A stretch of 9,466 nt of DNA from JANMAT01 sp031359995. GTDB lineage: Bacteria; Actinomycetota; Acidimicrobiia; Acidimicrobiales; Ilumatobacteraceae. Below, in pieces: positions 6,891 to 9,466 of the stretch. Every line of letters begins with the position of its first letter. Within the stretch, counting starts at the first letter, position 1. Location of the stretch: the NCBI GenBank assembly GCA_031359995.1, contig JANMAT010000044.1:1-9466 (forward strand). The letters run 5' to 3'. A model generated the notes under the pieces. The model made no database searches, had not been told where the DNA came from, and saw only the letters and a program-made list of their open reading frames with translations. The translations under genes and the position numbers were made by a program.

Positions 6891-6916
6891 GGACCCGCGA
6901 GCCTCGCGGCCGAAAC
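6891..6916 (-). promoter_or_regulatory. Candidate SigB/SigF-like promoter for the small protein
   Basis: On the minus strand, GTTT (6913-6916) and GGGTCC (6891-6896) are separated by 16 bases, resembling GTTT-N(14-17)-GGGTAT. The elements lie about 85 bases upstream of the ATG at 6804. The second element has two mismatches, and the site overlaps a hairpin, so confidence is low. Confidence 0.22.
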
Positions 6917-6927
6917 GGCTGCGAGGC
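6901..6927. repeat. 12-base-pair hairpin with AAA loop
   Basis: The arms 6901-6912 and 6916-6927 pair with a single mismatch (6908 with 6920, which would be a G-U pair in plus-strand RNA). The loop is AAA. It lies between two divergent genes, far from either stop codon, so it is more likely a regulatory or protein-binding inverted repeat than a terminator. Confidence 0.5.
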
Positions 6928-7147
6928 CCGGTTCGCCTTCGAGGGCCACGAGGCCGTACGGAGCCGCGACGGCGCCCACCACCGGCCAGCTGGGCTGCGC
7001 ATGATTGACCCGATCGACGGCGGGGTACGCAAGGGCCCATGTGCACGCGCTCGGTCTCGCGATCGTCATGAGGCGCCTCGCCAGTCCGTCGCGTCGAGCG
7101 ACCACGGGATGCGTGGCGACCTCTCACCTCGCCCCCGGGGCTCGGTG

Positions 7148-7528
7148 ATGAGGGGACCGCGCCACACGTCCCGGTCCAGTCGCCTGCTCCACGCGGTGGG
7201 TGACGTGACGTCGCGGGCCGGAATGGCGGTGGCCGTGACGGCCGTCGTCGCTGCGTTCCTGCTCATCCTCCTGGAAGCCGGCCGGCGGGCGTCGTGGCAG
7301 ATGATGTTCGCCACGGCCACGGGTGCCGTCACGATCGTCATGCTCTTCGTTATCCAACACACCCAGCAGCGACAGCAGACGGCGATCCAGCTGAAGCTGG
7401 ACGAGCTCATCCGGTCGTCGCCCCGGGCCGACGACATGCTGGTTCACATCGAGGTCGCCGGCGACGCGGAGCTGAGCGAGCGCGAGCGCGACCAGGTCGC
7501 GCGACACACCGCAGCCCGCGACGCTTGA
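7148..7528 (+). CDS. Small membrane protein of the low-affinity iron permease (Fet4-like) family
   Basis: Protein of 126 residues from ATG 7148; a GTG one codon earlier is also possible, and the ribosome site is weak in both cases. The sequence has 'LLHAVGDVTSRAGMAVAV' at the start, a membrane helix at about 26-43, a second at about 54-69, and then the conserved 'FVIQHTQQRQQTAIQLKLDE' (67-86). A charged C-terminal tail follows. This is the pattern of bacterial one-repeat members of the low-affinity iron permease family. Yeast Fet4 is a larger metal transporter; transport by the short bacterial forms is not established, so iron handling here is inferred from family name only. It is a single gene on the plus strand, convergent with the unknown gene at 7617-7889. 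Confidence 0.83.
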   Translation: MRGPRHTSRSSRLLHAVGDVTSRAGMAVAVTAVVAAFLLILLEAGRRASWQMMFATATGAVTIVMLFVIQHTQQRQQTAIQLKLDELIRSSPRADDMLVHIEVAGDAELSERERDQVARHTAARDA

Positions 7529-7598
7529 GGCACGGGCGACGACGGACCGGGTCGCTCGAACGGATGTTGCGGTTTGACATCGCGGCCCGCCCGATCAC

Positions 7599-7613
7599 CC
7601 CAAGACAATTGGG
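7599..7613. terminator. Small hairpin between convergent genes
   Basis: CCCAA (7599-7603) and TTGGG (7609-7613) are separated by GACAA, with a partial ACC/GGT extension outside. It lies between the stop at 7528 on the plus strand and the stop at 7617 on the minus strand. The stem is only 5 pairs with no T run. Confidence 0.25.
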
Positions 7614-7616
7614 AGG

Positions 7617-7889
7617 TCACGTCTCGTCGGAGGAGTTGCCGCGGAGCTGTGCCTCCGGATCGGCGGCACAGCGTGACTCGGCGTTGGGCGCAACCAGCGC
7701 ACCGGCGCGCCGCCCTCCAATCGGTCCGATCCAGGTCCGGCATTCCCCGCGGCGTTCGATTGAACCGTCCGGGTACAGCAGCACGACGCGCGCCCGGGCG
7801 GTGAGCAGGCCCGTCGGCTCGACGGCGGTGTGGATCAGATCACCAGCACCCTGACGCGGCCCGAGTCCTGGCGAACCCTTGCGGCACAC
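7617..7889 (-). CDS. Hypothetical small protein downstream of the GAF-SpoIIE phosphatase
   Basis: Protein of 90 residues from a GTG at 7889, the only usable start in the frame; no ribosome site is evident. I do not recognise the family. The centre, 'ARVVLLYPDGSIERRGECR', followed by 'TWIGP', reads like two beta strands joined by a PDGS turn and then a Cys-containing segment; Cys occurs again near the end ('SRCAADPE'). No membrane helix or signal peptide. Third codon positions in the first half are strongly G/C, as in real genes of this window. It starts 22 bases after the stop of the phosphatase on the same strand, so co-transcription is likely. That raises the chance that it is real, but it could still be a spurious open frame. 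Confidence 0.5.
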   Translation of the reverse strand: MCRKGSPGLGPRQGAGDLIHTAVEPTGLLTARARVVLLYPDGSIERRGECRTWIGPIGGRRAGALVAPNAESRCAADPEAQLRGNSSDET

Positions 7890-7911
7890 GCAGACCGAAT
7901 CTCGAACGACG

Positions 7912-9252
7912 TCAGTTGGTTCCGGACCACTGGACGAGCACGAACGTGGCGTCGTCCGACAAGGTGTTCTCGTGGTGCTCGAGAACGGCGCGCGTCAGCT
8001 GCCGTACGACCTGCTCCGGCTCGAGCTCGTTCGAGGCGCTCCTGCCTACGAAGTCGGCCAAGCCGATCACGCCGAACGTGTCACCTGATTGCGAATGGGC
8101 GTCGATGACACCGTCGCTGTAGAAGAGGATGCTGTCGCCAGGTTCCAGCGGTTCCATCGCCGTCGTCACGTTGAGCGGTTGGCCGAGAAGGCCGTTCAGT
8201 CCCCACGGCAGCGTCGGACGGCACGAGAGAGCACGCACGACCTGACCGTTGCGGACGAGCAGCGGGAGTGGGTGGCCCGCATTCGTGAAGGTGAAGAAGC
8301 CGGTGTGGAGATCGATGCGCGCCAGTTGTCCGGTGGCGAACGAGAGGTCCTGGAACTCCGCGGCCAGTGCGCGGTCGAGCTCGCGGTGCATCATCTCCAG
8401 CGTGTGCCCCTCGCGTCGGCTGTGGCGACACGAGCCCACGGCCAAGGCAGCGATCATGGCGGACCGGAGGTTGTGGCCCATTGCATCGAACACGGCGACA
8501 TCGCACGTCGATCCGTTGACGGCGTAGTCGAAGCAGTCGCCGCCGACCTCGTACGCCGGTTCCACGAGCCCGGCGATCACCACCCGGTCGGTTCTCAGCA
8601 CCAGGGGCGGCAGGAGGTCCCACTGGAGGCTTGCGGCGAGCGAGAGAGAGCGGCGTCGCCGGCGCACGTTGTAGACGTCCGTGGCCTTGGTGTTCACGGC
8701 GATGAGGTAGCCCGTGAGCAGGCCAAGGTCGGTGCACGCCTGCACGGTCTCGTCGGTTGAACTCGGTACCGTCAGCGCCAGGACACCAGTGCGGTCAGAG
8801 CCCTCGATGACCGGCACCCACACCCTCACGCCATCCTCCCGGCCGGCGAGGACCGGTCTCTGTGTGAGGAACGCCCGCCCGGCCATCGTCCCGAGAACGG
8901 TCTCGCTCGCCGGCGGCGCGGTGGCGTGGGCCGCGGGGTCAGGCACAGGCTCGAGCGAAACCTGCGCGAAGTCGACGAGGTAGAGCACCACGTCCGAGGC
9001 GTTCAGCAGACGGCCCGCCAACTCACGTACGATCTGCGGCACCGAGTCCGGGTCCACGCCACGGGCCACCTGGAGCATCGCGCTGAGATCCAGGCCCCTC
9101 ATCACCTCGATGCTAGGCGCACAAGCCGAGACACTGGCGCTCGTCGCCCAGCCCAGGGAATGCTCCGCCTGATCGCGCACAACGTCAACCGCTCGCCACC
9201 GCGGCCACAACCTCCGACAGCGGCCGTCCCGATTGCTCCTGGACCCGAACAC
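7912..9252 (-). CDS. GAF-domain SpoIIE/RsbU-type serine phosphatase (PP2C)
   Basis: Metal-dependent protein serine/threonine phosphatase of the RsbU/SpoIIE type, which typically dephosphorylates an anti-sigma-factor antagonist to release a stress sigma factor. Counting from 9252, residues about 55-190 form a GAF-like sensory domain ('VARGVDPDSVPQIVRELAGR', 'GRAFLTQRPVLAGR', 'VWVPVIEG'). A linker with five Arg (197-201) follows. The SpoIIE domain (about 205-443) has 'YEVGGDCFDY' (Asp239), 'VFDAMGHNLRSAM' (Asp256; Asn replaces the common Gly of GHG), 'FFTFTNAGHPLPLLV', 'FYSDGVIDA' (Asp380) and 'LSDDATFVLV' (Asp433/434), so the metal-binding acids are present. The start is uncertain. GTG 9252 has a clean GGAGG ribosome site 8 bases away. 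ATG 9102 matches the family start better and lies behind a candidate promoter. No anti-sigma kinase or antagonist gene is in the window. Confidence 0.9.
   Translation of the reverse strand: MFGSRSNRDGRCRRLWPRWRAVDVVRDQAEHSLGWATSASVSACAPSIEVMRGLDLSAMLQVARGVDPDSVPQIVRELAGRLLNASDVVLYLVDFAQVSLEPVPDPAAHATAPPASETVLGTMAGRAFLTQRPVLAGREDGVRVWVPVIEGSDRTGVLALTVPSSTDETVQACTDLGLLTGYLIAVNTKATDVYNVRRRRRSLSLAASLQWDLLPPLVLRTDRVVIAGLVEPAYEVGGDCFDYAVNGSTCDVAVFDAMGHNLRSAMIAALAVGSCRHSRREGHTLEMMHRELDRALAAEFQDLSFATGQLARIDLHTGFFTFTNAGHPLPLLVRNGQVVRALSCRPTLPWGLNGLLGQPLNVTTAMEPLEPGDSILFYSDGVIDAHSQSGDTFGVIGLADFVGRSASNELEPEQVVRQLTRAVLEHHENTLSDDATFVLVQWSGTN
9160..9188 (-). promoter_or_regulatory. Candidate promoter inside the 5' end of the phosphatase frame
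   Basis: On the minus strand, TTGACG (9183-9188) and GAGCAT (9160-9165) are separated by 17 bases, a housekeeping-sigma-like arrangement with a poor -10. If used, translation would have to start at ATG 9102 rather than GTG 9252. Confidence 0.25.
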
Positions 9253-9295
9253 GGCGGCAACCTCCAGTGATCGCGCTCAGCGAAGTTCCCCAGGT

Positions 9296-9466
9296 GTGCT
9301 CGGCGGGTTCCAGTCATCGTCGCTACGCCTGAGCCAGTGGAAGAACGGGGGGTCGGTCACCCGCAACGGGGTCACGAGGGTCGTGGAGCCGGTCATCAGC
9401 CGGCAGCCCGCGCGGGTCGACTCTTTGCGCTACCTCAGTGCGCACGAGCGGGTGGTCCTCGCCGAC
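9296..9466 (+). CDS. Possible 5' end of an unrecognised gene running off the right edge
   Basis: An open plus-strand frame continues to the last base, with G/C at nearly all third positions and a protein-like sequence ('SVTRNGVTRVVEPVISRQPA', then 'YLSAHERVVLAD'). GTG 9296 is a possible start without a clear ribosome site; later starts are possible. It would be divergent from the phosphatase. I do not recognise the family. A competing minus-strand frame at 9277-9396 (39 residues, ending 'NPPSTPGELR') also looks protein-like, so the strand is not certain. Confidence 0.33.
   Translation, partial: MLGGFQSSSLRLSQWKNGGSVTRNGVTRVVEPVISRQPARVDSLRYLSAHERVVLAD

Larger units (their letters stand above)
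6805..7147. other. Divergent intergenic region
   Basis: It separates the minus-strand small protein (6804) from the plus-strand permease-like gene (7148). It is extremely GC-rich from 6820 to 6875, including GCCCCG/CGGGGC arms (6824-6829, 6839-6844). It also holds the near-perfect hairpin at 6901-6927 and a 10-base palindrome, GAGGCGCCTC, at 7070-7079. No further gene is supported; open frames here lack family resemblance. Confidence 0.5.

Noticed and set aside
7574..7804. Plus-strand open frame opposing the small gene at 7617-7889
   Set aside because: Arg/Ser/Pro-rich reading without structure; the minus reading is better in composition and in gene context.
1..9466. CRISPR array, prophage or transposon
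   Set aside because: No spaced direct repeats, transposase, integrase or phage structural motif was seen on either strand.

Overview
The window is GC-rich (roughly 70% by eye), with G/C-ending codons, GTG starts and high-GC gene families. This suggests an actinobacterium or a close high-GC relative. No rRNA, tRNA, CRISPR array or insertion sequence was recognised. Most genes belong to a stress or envelope theme: a clade-2 catalase, a PA2169-like four-helix-bundle protein, a YdeP/FdhF-type molybdopterin oxidoreductase remnant, a GAF-SpoIIE (RsbU-like) phosphatase, a small Fet4-type membrane protein and a family 4 glycosyltransferase.

Layout. 1-1384 (minus): catalase, running off the left edge, with one frame break near 1109. 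1529-1978 (plus): intact PA2169-like protein, divergent from the catalase and closed by a strong hairpin (1988-2030). 2028-2742 (minus): C-terminal third of a YdeP-type oxidoreductase with two frame breaks. 2743-3032 (minus): fragment of a PAS domain, abutting the oxidoreductase fragment within a few bases. 3052-4327 (minus): M20 zinc peptidase/deacylase, essentially complete, with a frame break in its last 15 residues. 4328-4709: no confident gene. 4710-4967 (minus): first ~55 residues of a protein that normally accompanies the next gene. 4976-6163 (minus): intact family 4 glycosyltransferase. 6469-6804 (minus): small 'plasmid stabilization'-type protein split by an in-frame TAG. 7148-7528 (plus): small two-helix membrane protein of the low-affinity iron permease family. 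7617-7889 (minus): unrecognised small gene, probably co-transcribed with 7912-9252 (minus), the GAF-SpoIIE phosphatase. 9296-9466 (plus): possible start of another gene.

How the genes may work together. The phosphatase belongs to the type that feeds a partner-switch controlling a general-stress sigma factor. A GTTT-N17-GGGCAT site, resembling SigB/SigF-type promoters, lies just upstream of the PA2169-like gene. A stress-sigma regulon is therefore a reasonable inference, but no anti-sigma or sigma gene is visible here.

The most unusual aspect is decay. Five frame breaks lie between about 1.1 and 3.1 kb, several at short G/C runs. There is also a PAS/oxidoreductase chimera, a truncated glycosyltransferase partner and an in-frame amber stop. 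The 4.98-6.16 kb and 7.9-9.25 kb genes are clean. Local genome erosion and local sequencing or assembly error are both possible, and sequence alone cannot separate them. I did not find a convincing previously undescribed system.
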